A stretch of 64,000 nucleotides of DNA from JAABSX01 sp964480455 (GCA_964480455.1 CAYZQI010000002.1:19201-83200), one strand, 5' to 3'; positions 51,935-61,438 are shown, counted from the stretch's first letter. Numbers and translations are program-made. The notes: generated from the letters alone by a model not told the origin.

Positions 51935-54355
51935 ATGTCATTGAATAGCTATTCAAAATATATTTTAGTTGCCTTGTTTGTATTTACTGCCCAAGCTCTA
52001 AAAGCACAGACACTGTTAGTAAAAGACAGTATAAGTCGACTGCCTATTTCAGGGGTGAGTATTGCTTCTAGTGCTGGCACCAACTTGTACATCACCAATG
52101 CAGAGGGAAAAGTAATATTAAACGCGCTCAAAGATGCTACCAAAATTTCATTTCAAGCCGCAGGTTACCAGACCCTAATAAAGGACTATGCTTGGCTAGA
52201 AAAAAATAATTTTACTGTCTATCTAAGCCCCTCAGAAACTTCTCTTGATATAGTTACTATCACAGCCAATAAGTGGGCACAAACAACATCAGAAGTACCC
52301 AACAAGGTCAGTAAGATTTCTGCCAAAGAGGTAGCTTTCCAAAATCCTCAAACCGTTGCCGATTTGTTGGCTATTTCTGGAGAGGTGTTTATCCAAAAAA
52401 GCCAACTCGGTGGTGGAAGCCCTATGATAAGAGGCTTTGCCACCAATAGAGTGCTGCTTGTGGTTGATGGAGTGCGCATGAATACCGCTATTTTTAGAAG
52501 TGGAAACCTCCAAAATGTAATTTCTCTTGATGCTTTTATCCTTGAAAACACAGAAGTACTCTTCGGGCCAGGTTCTGTGATGTATGGCAGCGATGCCATT
52601 GGCGGTGTAATGCACTTTCAGACTTTGTCACCTCAGTTTTCTACCTCACACAAGCCCAGCATCAAAGGAGAGGCTGTATTGAGGTATGCCACCGCCAACC
52701 AAGAGCGTACAGGGCATTCTCATATCAATATCGGCACAGAAAAATGGGCATTGCTAAGTAGTATTTCTCACAGTGATTTTGATGATTTGCGTATGGGACG
52801 CTTTGGCCCTGATGACTATTTGCGTAATTTTTATGTTCAAAGACAAAATGGTGCTGATGTAGTGGTGCAAAATGAAAATCCACTCATACAACGCCCAACT
52901 GCCTACTCACAAACCAATCTCATGCAAAAAATACGCTTTCAGCCTAATACAAATTGGGATTTTCAGTATGGCTTGCATTATTCTGCTACTTCTAGCTATG
53001 CTCGCTACGACAGGCTTACGCTGCTGAGAAATAACTTGCCTCGCAGCGCAGAATGGAATTATGGTTCACAAATTTGGCTTATGAATCACCTCAGCATCAA
53101 ACATAAAAAATCAAATACTTTGTATGATTTTGCTACCTTAAATGTAGCCCATCAACTTTTTGAAGAAAGTCGCATAGATAGAAATTTCAACCAAACAACC
53201 CGCCGTATTCGCCTAGAAAAAGTCAATGCGCTTTCTATCAACTTAGATTTTAATAAATCAATAGGTAATAATAAATCATTGTTTTACGGACTCGAGTGGG
53301 TAAACAACCAAGTTAATTCTACTGGTTTTGATGAGAATATCCTTCTGCAAAGCAGAGAAGATGCCCAGGCTCGCTATCCAATGTCTTCGTGGGCCTCGTA
53401 TGCCGCTTACTTTACTTACCAATGGCAATTATCTGAAAAACTCGTGCTGCAGTTGGCAAGTCGCTACAATGCTTTTAGCTTACAAAGTAATTTTGAAAAT
53501 AATACGCTCGAGTTGCCCTACGAGAGGGCTGATTTGAGAAAAGGAGCATTGACTGGAAGCATAGGTTTCACCTACCAACCCAAGCAAAATACACTGCTGC
53601 GTGCTAACCTTTCTACAGGCTTTCGCTCGCCTAATGTAGATGACATTGGAAAACTTTTTGATTCTAATCCAGGGCTAGTGATAGTGCCCAATCCGGCACT
53701 ACAAGCTGAATATGCTTACAATGCCGAAGTTGGTTTGGTAAAGCAGTTTGCCAATTATTTTACCTTTGAGGCAAGTGCTTATTATACTTATCTTGACAAC
53801 GCCCTCGTAAGACGCGATTTTACCCTCAATGGGCAAGATAGCATTCTCTACGCTGGTACACTGAGTCGTGTACAAGCTCTACAAAATGCAGCCAATGCTA
53901 AAGTTTATGGCTTTCAAGCAGGCTTAGAGATGAAACTACCCAATGGAATTAGTATTCACAATCGCTTTAACTACCAACAAGGTACAGAAGAACTCGACAA
54001 TGACACGCAAAGTTCACTTCGCCACGTAGCTCCTATCTTTGGAGTATCTAGCTTGCGCTACCAATATCAAACACTTTTATTGGATTTCTTTGTGATGTAT
54101 AATGGTGCAATCCCTTTTGAGAAACTCTCAGAAGAAGGGCGCAACAGCCCGCACCTCTTTGCCAAAGATACCAACGGCAACCCACACAGCCCCGCTTGGC
54201 TTACCCTGAATCTCAAGGCAAGCTACACACTCAAACAAGGCTGGCAAATTAATGCAGGGCTTGAAAACATCACCAACCGCCGCTACCGCCCCTACAGCTC
54301 AGGTATTGCAGCAGCAGGCAGGAATTTTATCCTTTCTCTTAGAAGAATTTTTTAA
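51935..54355 (+). CDS. TonB-dependent outer-membrane receptor
   Basis: 806 residues: signal peptide (about 1-24, ending LKAQ), a CarboxypepD_reg-like domain (about 25-105), a plug domain (about 125-230) containing GGGSPMIRGFATNRVLLVVD and DGVRMNTAIFRSG, then a 22-strand barrel to the C-terminal RRIF with a terminal aromatic. The plug wording is like that of haem/haemoglobin-type receptors, so haem or a metal complex is the leading guess for the ligand. No SusD partner is present, which argues against a glycan uptake locus. Divergent from the OmpA-like lipoprotein gene. Confidence 0.92.
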   Translation: MSLNSYSKYILVALFVFTAQALKAQTLLVKDSISRLPISGVSIASSAGTNLYITNAEGKVILNALKDATKISFQAAGYQTLIKDYAWLEKNNFTVYLSPSETSLDIVTITANKWAQTTSEVPNKVSKISAKEVAFQNPQTVADLLAISGEVFIQKSQLGGGSPMIRGFATNRVLLVVDGVRMNTAIFRSGNLQNVISLDAFILENTEVLFGPGSVMYGSDAIGGVMHFQTLSPQFSTSHKPSIKGEAVLRYATANQERTGHSHINIGTEKWALLSSISHSDFDDLRMGRFGPDDYLRNFYVQRQNGADVVVQNENPLIQRPTAYSQTNLMQKIRFQPNTNWDFQYGLHYSATSSYARYDRLTLLRNNLPRSAEWNYGSQIWLMNHLSIKHKKSNTLYDFATLNVAHQLFEESRIDRNFNQTTRRIRLEKVNALSINLDFNKSIGNNKSLFYGLEWVNNQVNSTGFDENILLQSREDAQARYPMSSWASYAAYFTYQWQLSEKLVLQLASRYNAFSLQSNFENNTLELPYERADLRKGALTGSIGFTYQPKQNTLLRANLSTGFRSPNVDDIGKLFDSNPGLVIVPNPALQAEYAYNAEVGLVKQFANYFTFEASAYYTYLDNALVRRDFTLNGQDSILYAGTLSRVQALQNAANAKVYGFQAGLEMKLPNGISIHNRFNYQQGTEELDNDTQSSLRHVAPIFGVSSLRYQYQTLLLDFFVMYNGAIPFEKLSEEGRNSPHLFAKDTNGNPHSPAWLTLNLKASYTLKQGWQINAGLENITNRRYRPYSSGIAAAGRNFILSLRRIF

Positions 54356-54530
54356 ATGGATTTTTGAATGGTTAGATTGTTAGATTTTTGAATGGTTACC
54401 CAATTTTATTGCGTAGTCTAATCGTTTAACCATTTAACCACAAAAAGCCATATAACCATTCAACTATAAAATAACCATAAAACCATTTAACCACAAAAAG
54501 CCATAAAACAATTCAACCACCACATTCTCA
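54356..54530. repeat. Short repeats of AACCATTTAACC type
   Basis: A 25-bp unit, AACCATTTAACCACAAAAAG plus CCATA, occurs at 54428 and 54481 (53-bp period). Inverted relatives (GAATGGTTAGATTGTTAG) lie at 54366-54400. Located between the TonB receptor and glmM genes. Confidence 0.65.
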
Positions 54531-54581
54531 AGAAAAAAGATTAGTTTTGCATATTTGCAATCTATAACCAAAAAACAATAT

Positions 54582-55964
54582 ATGACGCTCATCAAATCAA
54601 TCTCAGGCATTAGAGGTATCATAGGCGGAAGAAGCGGGGAAAGCCTAACACCCCTAGACCTTGTGAAGTTTACCTCAGGCTATGGCACTTTTATCAAAAG
54701 ACAAGTAGAGCAGCCCACAGTCATCATAGGGAGAGATGCACGCCCTACTGGAGAAATGATTACCCAAATTGTGGCGACTACCCTACAAGCCCAAGGAATT
54801 AATGTCATAGACTTAGGACTCTCTACTACTCCCACAGTAGAAATGGCAGTGATGATGCAACAAGCCAATGGAGGCATCATCATCACGGCAAGCCACAACC
54901 CCGTGCAGTGGAACGCCCTTAAATTGCTCAATGAAAAAGGGGAATTTTTGAGCAAAGCCGAAAGTGAAGAAGTATTGACGCTCTCAGAAGGCAGTGCATT
55001 TGAATTTGTGGACTTTAAGAAAATAGGGATTTACCAAAGAGATGATACTTTTCTGAAAAAACATATTGATGCCATCTTGGCATTGCCCCTTGTTGATAGA
55101 GAGGCAATTGCGGCTAAAAAGTTTAGCGTTATCATAGATTGTGTAAACTCAAGCGGAGGACTGGCCTTGCCACCACTCTTGGAGGCACTGGGTGTGCAGC
55201 ACGTTCAAGAAATGTTTTGCGAACCCAACGGTAATTTTCCACACAATCCTGAGCCACTGCCCGAAAACCTGACCGACATCTCGCGCGAAATGCAAAAAGG
55301 AAGCTATGACTTGGGCATAGTAGTGGACCCTGACGTGGATAGACTGGCATTGCTTTGCGAAGATGGAAGTATGTTTGGTGAAGAATACACATTGGTAGCA
55401 GTTGCCGATTATGTCTTGCAGCACCAGCCTGGCAATACAGTTTCTAACCTTTCTTCTACACGTGCCTTGCGCGATATTACTGAGAAGGCAGAACATACTT
55501 ACACAGCCTCAGCCGTAGGAGAGGTAAATGTGGTAGAACGTATGAAAGCAACCCAAGCCGTGATAGGTGGAGAGGGTAATGGCGGAGTGATTTACCCTGC
55601 GCTACATTATGGCAGAGATGCTTTGGTAGGGATTGCGCTGTTGCTTTCTCATTTGGCGAAATCGGACAAGAGTGCCTCACGACTGCGAGCAAGCTACCCT
55701 AGCTATTATATCTCTAAAAATAAAATTGCATTAACTCCAGAAGTAGATGTGGACATGATTTTGGAAAAAGTACAAGAAAAGTATAAAAGCCAGCCTATCA
55801 ATACAGAAGATGGCGTAAAAATAGAATTTGATGCCTCTTGGGTACATCTACGAAAGTCTAATACCGAACCAATTATTAGAATTTACTCTGAGGCAGATTC
55901 TGAGTTTACGGCAAATAATATTGCTCAAAAGATAATGCAAGACATCAAAGAGTTGGTAATGTAA
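54582..55964 (+). CDS. glmM: Phosphoglucosamine mutase / phosphomannomutase family
   Basis: 460 residues from ATG 54582 (TTG 54555 would add nine). Alpha-D-phosphohexomutase with four domains: the active-site phosphoserine in IITASHNPVQWNALK near residue 100, the metal loop VDPDVDRLALL near residue 246, the sugar-binding GEGNGGVIYP near residue 329 and the phosphate loop RKSNTEPIIRIY near the C-terminus. GlmM makes glucosamine 1-phosphate for UDP-GlcNAc; phosphomannomutase activity cannot be excluded. Confidence 0.88.
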   Translation: MTLIKSISGIRGIIGGRSGESLTPLDLVKFTSGYGTFIKRQVEQPTVIIGRDARPTGEMITQIVATTLQAQGINVIDLGLSTTPTVEMAVMMQQANGGIIITASHNPVQWNALKLLNEKGEFLSKAESEEVLTLSEGSAFEFVDFKKIGIYQRDDTFLKKHIDAILALPLVDREAIAAKKFSVIIDCVNSSGGLALPPLLEALGVQHVQEMFCEPNGNFPHNPEPLPENLTDISREMQKGSYDLGIVVDPDVDRLALLCEDGSMFGEEYTLVAVADYVLQHQPGNTVSNLSSTRALRDITEKAEHTYTASAVGEVNVVERMKATQAVIGGEGNGGVIYPALHYGRDALVGIALLLSHLAKSDKSASRLRASYPSYYISKNKIALTPEVDVDMILEKVQEKYKSQPINTEDGVKIEFDASWVHLRKSNTEPIIRIYSEADSEFTANNIAQKIMQDIKELVM

Positions 55965-56106
55965 ATGCCTAAATATTAGAGATGCTGGATTATGTATGGC
56001 TTGTTCTGTAGAAATGCTGATATAAGAACTTTATGTTTTATATGTCATGGCTTATTTTTAACAGATTTAGAGTAGAACTAACATTTATTAACTGCAAATA
56101 CTGATT

Positions 56107-57252
56107 ATGAAAGTTTATTTTGACAATGCTGCCACTACCCCCCTGGCTTCCGAAGTAGCCGAAGCAATGCTGCCTGTGCTTCAGAATAATTTTGGCAATC
56201 CATCTTCTATCCACGCCCATGGCAGGGAGGCGCGTGCCATTATAGAAAAATCACGCAAAACAATCGCACAGTTGCTCAATACCTCCCCCTCAGAGATATT
56301 CTTTACTTCTGGTGGCACTGAGGCCGATAATTTTGCTATCATAGCCAGCATTGAGAGCCACGGCATCAAAAATGTAATCAGCAGCCCCCTAGAGCACCAT
56401 GCCGTTTTGCATACGTTGGAGCATCTTGCCAAGCTCAACAAAATCAAACTGCATCTGCTCGAGGTAGATGACAAAGGCAACCTCAATTATGAGCAATTAG
56501 AAAGCTGGCTTAAAAACTTGCCTCCTACGCTTGTTTCGCTGATGCACGCCAACAATGAAATTGGCAATCTTTGCGATTTAAAAAAAGTAGGCAGCCTCTG
56601 TCGTGAAAATCACGCCCTTTTTCACTCTGATACCGTACAGACTGTGGGGCATTACCAACACGATTTGCAGGCATTGCCAATAGATTTTATTGTGGGTGCA
56701 GCCCATAAATTTCACGGCCCCAAAGGCGTAGGTTTTATTTATATCAATGCCCAAAATAAGATTTATCCTTACATTCATGGAGGTGCACAAGAGCGCAATA
56801 TGCGCGGAGGTACAGAAAATATCTACGGCATTGTGGGCATGGCAACTGCGCTTTCGCAAGCCTACCACGAAATGGAGCAGCATCAACATCATATCAAATC
56901 ATTAAAAATAAGGTTTATTGAGCAAATTAAGCAAGCCATTCCTGAGGTGGCTTTCAATGGCAATAGTGGTGAAATAGAAAACAGCCTTTATACCGTAGTA
57001 AGTGTGAGTTTGCCTCCGTCAGAGCAAAATGACATGCTTTTGTTTAACCTTGATATTAACCAGATTTCTGCCTCTGCGGGGAGTGCCTGCTCGAGTGGCT
57101 CTGATGTAGGTTCGCATGTGCTACGGGCTTTGGGGGCATCTCCTGAGCGTGCCGCAGTGCGGTTCTCGTTTAGCCGTTACAATTCTATAGAGGAAGTAGA
57201 TTATGTGGTGGGAGTATTGGCAAAAATATATAGCCCTGTAGCCTCGGCATAG
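56107..57252 (+). CDS. Cysteine desulfurase (NifS/IscS family)
   Basis: 381 residues, PLP-dependent. Supplies sulfur for Fe-S clusters, tRNA thiolation or cofactors. N-terminus VYFDNAATTPL, the TSGGTEADNFAI block, the PLP Lys201 in GAAHKFHGPKGVGF and the catalytic Cys328 in SAGSACSSGS with a long mobile loop. Class I (NifS/IscS-like). No iscU or other cluster-assembly gene lies beside it, so its exact partner is unclear. Confidence 0.93.
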   Translation: MKVYFDNAATTPLASEVAEAMLPVLQNNFGNPSSIHAHGREARAIIEKSRKTIAQLLNTSPSEIFFTSGGTEADNFAIIASIESHGIKNVISSPLEHHAVLHTLEHLAKLNKIKLHLLEVDDKGNLNYEQLESWLKNLPPTLVSLMHANNEIGNLCDLKKVGSLCRENHALFHSDTVQTVGHYQHDLQALPIDFIVGAAHKFHGPKGVGFIYINAQNKIYPYIHGGAQERNMRGGTENIYGIVGMATALSQAYHEMEQHQHHIKSLKIRFIEQIKQAIPEVAFNGNSGEIENSLYTVVSVSLPPSEQNDMLLFNLDINQISASAGSACSSGSDVGSHVLRALGASPERAAVRFSFSRYNSIEEVDYVVGVLAKIYSPVASA

Positions 57253-57727
57253 TCTGAGTATTTGATTCAGTACGCCAATCTTTCACGCAAGAGGATTATG
57301 CCTGACTGAATATCTAGGCTCAAGATATTGATTTTTTGTCTCCTCGGTAGTCCCTGATCAAAGTGGGTATGCTGAAGAAAACTTGTTCATTAGACCCTAC
57401 CCAGACTCTCTCCTCAGGGAGAGGGCTTAATCTTAATGCGATAAGCCACTTATTATCAGTAACTTAGCTTTCTCTACTCCTTAGGGGAAGGGGCTAGCGG
57501 GTGGGGTGAAAACGGCTGAAGAAAGCTATACACACTTAACTGCTGAACTACCTGCATAATGCTCAACACCAAGTTATTCTTTTTTATTGAGGTCTTTCTC
57601 AGAGCACTTGTCCATTTTTCTATATTAGGCATTAGTGGGTGTAAGTCAAATTTCCCTTTTAGCCACCTCACTCCTTCCCTCTCCATAAGAGAGGGCATAA
57701 GGAAGTCAATTTGACTTGCACCTGGCA
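57253..57727. other. Repeat-rich intergenic region
   Basis: 475 bases with no supported gene. Contains a CTCTCC / GGAGAG hairpin near 57408, a partial copy of the TACACACTTAACTG repeat (57520-57554) and copy 3 of the 88-bp element (57637-57722). Confidence 0.6.
57637..57722 (-). repeat. 88-bp element, copy 3 (inverted, 86 bp)
   Basis: GGGTGTAAGTCAAATTTCCC at one end and TTTGACTTGCACC at the other. Reads on the minus strand like the two copies near 42.7 kb, including the hairpin CCCTCTCCATAAGAGAGGG. It ends five bases before the stop of the 50-residue open frame. Confidence 0.8.
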
Positions 57728-57880
57728 TTAGTTATTGATTTGGTAATCTTTCTTGATGAATAGATTGAGTAGATGGCCTAAACCTATGAAAGCACCTATG
57801 ATATACGTAAATACAAATAGCACTATTGAGATAGATCTGGTAGTATTCATCTTTTTATTTGCACTCATTTGGTAGCGCAT
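57728..57880 (-). CDS. Small single-span membrane peptide, 50 aa
   Basis: Open frame of 50 codons from ATG 57880, missed by length-limited gene calls. It has a short basic N-terminus (MRYQMSANKKMNTTRS), one strongly hydrophobic span (ISIVLFVFTYIIGAFIGLGH, residues about 17-36) and a polar tail ending IKKDYQINN. An internal ATG at 57850 could be the real start. It lies 27 bases after the CBS-domain gene on the same strand, which suggests co-transcription. The orderly topology supports a real peptide; no family is known to me. Confidence 0.5.
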   Translation of the reverse strand: MRYQMSANKKMNTTRSISIVLFVFTYIIGAFIGLGHLLNLFIKKDYQINN

Positions 57881-57907
57881 TTTAAAATAGAACTCTTATC
57901 TCTAAAT

Positions 57908-58573
57908 TCATATATCTAGAAATCGCATAAGGCTATCAAATCTTTCTTTTTCCATTTCTTGGCTTTCGGAGGCATGAAACTTTGCTACAATCCTATATTC
58001 AAAACGCTCAAAAGTAGCCACTATACGGTTTAGGTCAGTTTTATTGATTTTGAGTGTAACCCGCAGTTTAGAAGCATCATCTTTATCATAATTGATATGT
58101 GTGCTGAGTATTTTTGCATTGTTGCTTTCTACCAATCGGCTGATTTCAGAAAGAGAGTAGTCCCTTTGGTCAATCAATAGCACCAAAATACCTCCTGCCT
58201 CCTGCACAAAGCTAAATTCTGCAAAGGCATTGATGGTGTCGTTGAGGGTTACTACACCCAAAAAATTTCCTTCTTCACCCAGCACTGCCATTGTTTGTAC
58301 GTGGTTGGTGTTGGCTATGCGCAGAATTTCGTAAAAATGCTGGTAATACGCCACATAGACATTGGTACAGATAAGCTCCAAATCTTTGACCAGAGCCTGT
58401 CCTTCATTGTGTTGGTAGATAACCTCTTCGCTCACCAGACCCTTGTATTGGTCGTTTTCTATAACGGGGAGTTGATTTACACGGAGTTCTTCCATCCAGT
58501 GTATTGCTTTTGCGACACGATCGCTAGGCTTTAAGGGGGGTATCATTTGGTTTATTAGTTCTTCGGCAATCAT
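57908..58573 (-). CDS. CBS-domain pair plus ACT-like domain protein
   Basis: 221 residues from ATG 58573, four bases after the upstream hydrolase stop; the longer frame to 58609 would overlap that gene. Two CBS motifs (about residues 8-125, PLKPSDRVAKAIHWMEELRV and VQTMAVLGEEGNFLGVVTLN) normally bind adenine nucleotides. The rest (GGILVLLIDQRDYSLSEISR onward) looks like an ACT domain, the layout of AcuB-like regulators. Probably a cytosolic energy or amino-acid sensor; target unknown. Confidence 0.85.
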   Translation of the reverse strand: MIAEELINQMIPPLKPSDRVAKAIHWMEELRVNQLPVIENDQYKGLVSEEVIYQHNEGQALVKDLELICTNVYVAYYQHFYEILRIANTNHVQTMAVLGEEGNFLGVVTLNDTINAFAEFSFVQEAGGILVLLIDQRDYSLSEISRLVESNNAKILSTHINYDKDDASKLRVTLKINKTDLNRIVATFERFEYRIVAKFHASESQEMEKERFDSLMRFLDI

Positions 58574-58577
58574 GGTT

Positions 58578-59351
58578 TTATTGGGTAAGTTGTTGTGCTG
58601 TTTCTTCAAGAAATTTATTTAAGATAACATTAAACTTTTCGGGGTGCTCCATCATGGGTGCGTGGCAGCATTTATCGATGAAGAATAACTGCGAATTGGG
58701 TATCAATCTATTGAACTCATAACCTACAATTGGGGGGGTGATGGTATCATTCAAGCCCCAGACCAAGAGCGTAGGTATTTTGATGCGTGTGATGTCGTTT
58801 GCCATGTTGTGTCTTTGGGCTGATTTAGCAATGGATACAATTCTGAGGCATTTGGGAATACTACGCGTAGTCTCAAAGACCTCATCTACTAGGGCTTTAC
58901 TGGCTACTTCGGGGGTGTAGAAAGTATATTCTACACGTTCTTTTACATAGTCATAACTTCCACGTTTTGGATAAGAGCCGCCCATAGAGTTTTCAAAAAG
59001 CCCCGAGCTGCCCGTAAGCACAATGCGCCTTACATTTGCCTCTTGTCTGAGGGTATAAAGTAGGGCAAGGTGTCCACCTAATGAATTACCCAATAGGTTA
59101 AGCTGGGTAAGCTGTTTAAAGTTTACAAAATCTTCAATAAAATCTGTTAATCTTTTAAGGTTAGCACTCTTTACGGGGAGTTCATAGATAGGCATCATAG
59201 GTATAATGACACGGTATCTTTTTGAGAAATAATCTAATACTGCCTCCCAGTTGCTCAATGCACCAAATAGCCCGTGCAATAACAGTAAAATTTCTCCTTC
59301 TCCTTCATCAATATATTTAAAGCCTTTTTCTTGTTTTATTTTATATTTCAT
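58578..59351 (-). CDS. Alpha/beta hydrolase
   Basis: 257 residues from ATG 59351 (a TTG at 59393 is less likely). Alpha/beta-hydrolase fold with LLLHGLFGALSNWEAVLDYF (oxyanion region), nucleophile elbow GNSLGGHLAL (Ser near residue 94 of this start), the acid Asp in VWGLNDTITPP and the catalytic His in DKCCHAPMMEHPEKF. Substrate unknown. It begins a short minus-strand operon with the CBS-ACT protein and the 50-residue peptide. Confidence 0.9.
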   Translation of the reverse strand: MKYKIKQEKGFKYIDEGEGEILLLLHGLFGALSNWEAVLDYFSKRYRVIIPMMPIYELPVKSANLKRLTDFIEDFVNFKQLTQLNLLGNSLGGHLALLYTLRQEANVRRIVLTGSSGLFENSMGGSYPKRGSYDYVKERVEYTFYTPEVASKALVDEVFETTRSIPKCLRIVSIAKSAQRHNMANDITRIKIPTLLVWGLNDTITPPIVGYEFNRLIPNSQLFFIDKCCHAPMMEHPEKFNVILNKFLEETAQQLTQ

Positions 59352-59791
59352 TATCGAATTATTTTTTGGTATTAATGCTTCATTTTGCACCAAATTACTA
59401 AAATATGTATTATTGTCCTGCTACATCAGTACAAATCTAAATGTCTTTAATCAAAGGTAAATAAAAAGAATAAAAGTTTCAAGTGATTTAGAATTTGTAG
59501 CCTATCATTTATCTTAGTTGTACTTGCATTGAGCCTAGACAATTACGTTTTTTTGAAAAAAAAGCATGTATTATTTTATGTTTAGGTGTATGAATTAAGT
59601 GAATGTTTCAAAATATAGGATTCCAAACTGACAAATCTAACTAATAAAAGCAGTAATGATTAGTCTTCTTCTTGAAAAAAACAAATTTTGGTGAGATTTT
59701 GTGGAATTGCCATAAGAGGAATACACAAAACAATGAAGTTGTACACATTTTAGACTATCTCAAAAGTCGCCAAGAAATCAAAAAAGCCTCG
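59352..59791. other. Intergenic region, 440 bases
   Basis: AT-rich gap between the hydrolase and comF-type genes. No repeat family, hairpin or plausible coding frame was found; a short plus-strand frame from 59672 runs into comF antisense and is not credible. Confidence 0.5.
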
Positions 59792-60496
59792 TTAGGCCGC
59801 CGCCAACGCTGCTATACTGACTTCTTTTGCCCCTTGCTCCAGCAAATCTACAATCAATGCCTCGAAGGTAGAGCCCGTGGTTACTACATCATCTACCAAC
59901 AAAAACCTTTTGTTGGTTATTTTGCTAGGGTCTGTGGTCTGAAAAATGCCTGATACGTTTTGCCAACGCTCCAGCTTATCCTTGCGTGTCTGGCTTTCAG
60001 TAAACTTACTTCGCTTGATGAGTTGGTTAGACCACGGCACCTCGAGTAACTCTGCTATGCCTTTGGCTATGCCATCGCTTTGGTTGTAGCCGCGCTGCCT
60101 GAGCTTGGCAGGGTGTAGCGGGATAGGCACTACCCAATCTAATGCTTGGCTGAGGCCTGTTTGTTCTTTGAGCAATTGCCCAAACCATAGCCCCGCTTGA
60201 TAGCCTATTTCTGCATTGCCATTGTATTTGAGATGATGTAAAATACGCTGTACTTTACCTTTTTTTTGAAATTGCCAATACGCCACAGCATATTTGATAG
60301 GTACACGTACCGATAGTTTCTGAAAAAGGGGGTTATCGCTAGGGCTTTTGTAAAAGTCAGTTTGAGGCAATTGATGCTGGCAAGTAGTACAAATATGCTG
60401 CTCTCCTTTGACTAGCCCCTGCTGACAAGCCACACAATAAGTTGGAAAAAGTACCTCTACAAAATCTTGGAGCAGAGATTGAAGTGCTAACATCAC
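59792..60496 (-). CDS. ComF family phosphoribosyltransferase-like protein
   Basis: 234 residues. N-terminal zinc finger with cysteine pairs CVACQQG and CTTCQHQL, then the helical linker, WVVPIPLHPAKLRQRGYNQS, and the PRPP-binding loop LLVDDVVTTGSTFEAL near residue 205. ComF proteins take part in DNA uptake in naturally competent bacteria, probably linked to nucleotide salvage; the exact chemistry is unsettled. Head-to-head with another phosphoribosyltransferase gene, 61 bases apart. Confidence 0.92.
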   Translation of the reverse strand: MMLALQSLLQDFVEVLFPTYCVACQQGLVKGEQHICTTCQHQLPQTDFYKSPSDNPLFQKLSVRVPIKYAVAYWQFQKKGKVQRILHHLKYNGNAEIGYQAGLWFGQLLKEQTGLSQALDWVVPIPLHPAKLRQRGYNQSDGIAKGIAELLEVPWSNQLIKRSKFTESQTRKDKLERWQNVSGIFQTTDPSKITNKRFLLVDDVVTTGSTFEALIVDLLEQGAKEVSIAALAAA

Positions 60497-60557
60497 AATT
60501 AATTGAGGGTTTTAATTTTTTGTACTAATTTAGGGCATAAATCTCAATTTAAAAACA

Positions 60558-61067
60558 ATGGAAGAAAATTTTCGGCAAATTTTAAATCAACAACAAATTG
60601 AGCAAAAAATCAAAAGAATCGCTTTTCAAATCTATGAGCGTAACTTTCAAGAAACAGCCTTGGTTTTTGTGGGCATCAAGGGAAGTGGCTACGCGCTTGC
60701 ACAAATGCTGCTGACTGAGTTTGAGCAAATCTCACAAATTCCAGTAAGCCTCGCACGCCTGAGTTTAGATAAAGAATATCCCGTACAAAGCGAAATTGTG
60801 TTAGATACCGAGGTACAAACGCTTGAAAATAAAACTGTGATGCTTATTGATGATGTGCTGAATACAGGGCGGACATTGGTCTATAGCTTTAAGCCCTTTC
60901 TCGGCATTAGGGTTAGTAAATTACAGACCGTAGTGCTGGTAGATAGGCAGCATCATAAGTTTCCAGTTTCGGCAGATTATGTGGGGCTTACCCTCGCCAC
61001 TACTCTGCAAGAACATATACAAGTAAACCTCAATCCTGAAAAAGAAGTAGGTGTATATCTACTGTAA
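60558..61067 (+). CDS. Phosphoribosyltransferase (PyrR-like)
   Basis: 169 residues. Type I phosphoribosyltransferase fold: VFVGIKGSGYALAQMLLTEF near residue 34 and the PRPP loop VMLIDDVLNTGRTLVYSF near residue 93, with a hood ending HIQVNLNPEKEVGVYLL. The length and the sequence VLVDRQHHKFPVSADYVGL resemble PyrR, the pyrimidine attenuator/uracil phosphoribosyltransferase, but no pyr genes or attenuator are nearby, so it may be a general salvage enzyme. Confidence 0.85.
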   Translation: MEENFRQILNQQQIEQKIKRIAFQIYERNFQETALVFVGIKGSGYALAQMLLTEFEQISQIPVSLARLSLDKEYPVQSEIVLDTEVQTLENKTVMLIDDVLNTGRTLVYSFKPFLGIRVSKLQTVVLVDRQHHKFPVSADYVGLTLATTLQEHIQVNLNPEKEVGVYLL

Positions 61068-61438
61068 AATATCGTAAATCAACAACTTTTCTTTGTGCCA
61101 ATGTCCCGTTACACAACTTAGAACAGCCTTACCCAATTCAAAAAAATACAGTGCCTCAATGCCCGAAAGACGAAATGCAGGAGTTTGTAGAAAAGCATTT
61201 CGGTATAACTACCCACGTTTTTTTGTGAGCTTTGCGAGGTAGCTATTAGGGGAGTTGTTACAGAAAGGAGAAACGCATTTTACATCTTGAAAACCAGAGA
61301 TGAAAACGCTGAACGATTAAGCAAAAAATTTATTAATTAAATCGCTCATCATCAACACGTTTATTGCGCCTATTCTTCTCTATAAAGTAGAATATACCTA
61401 ACACAAAATAACAGACAGATTGCAAAGATTTAATGCAA
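61068..61438. other. Intergenic region, possible gene remnant
   Basis: 371 bases. A 50-codon stretch open from 61079 to a TGA at 61226-61228 reads like protein (PYPIQKNTVPQCPKDEMQ, EFVEKHFGITTHVFL) but has no start codon at its beginning; it may be a remnant. Nothing else is seen. Confidence 0.35.

Noticed and set aside
54356..54530. Possible CRISPR-like array
   Set aside because: Only two clear repeats with irregular inverted relatives, no uniform spacers and no cas genes.
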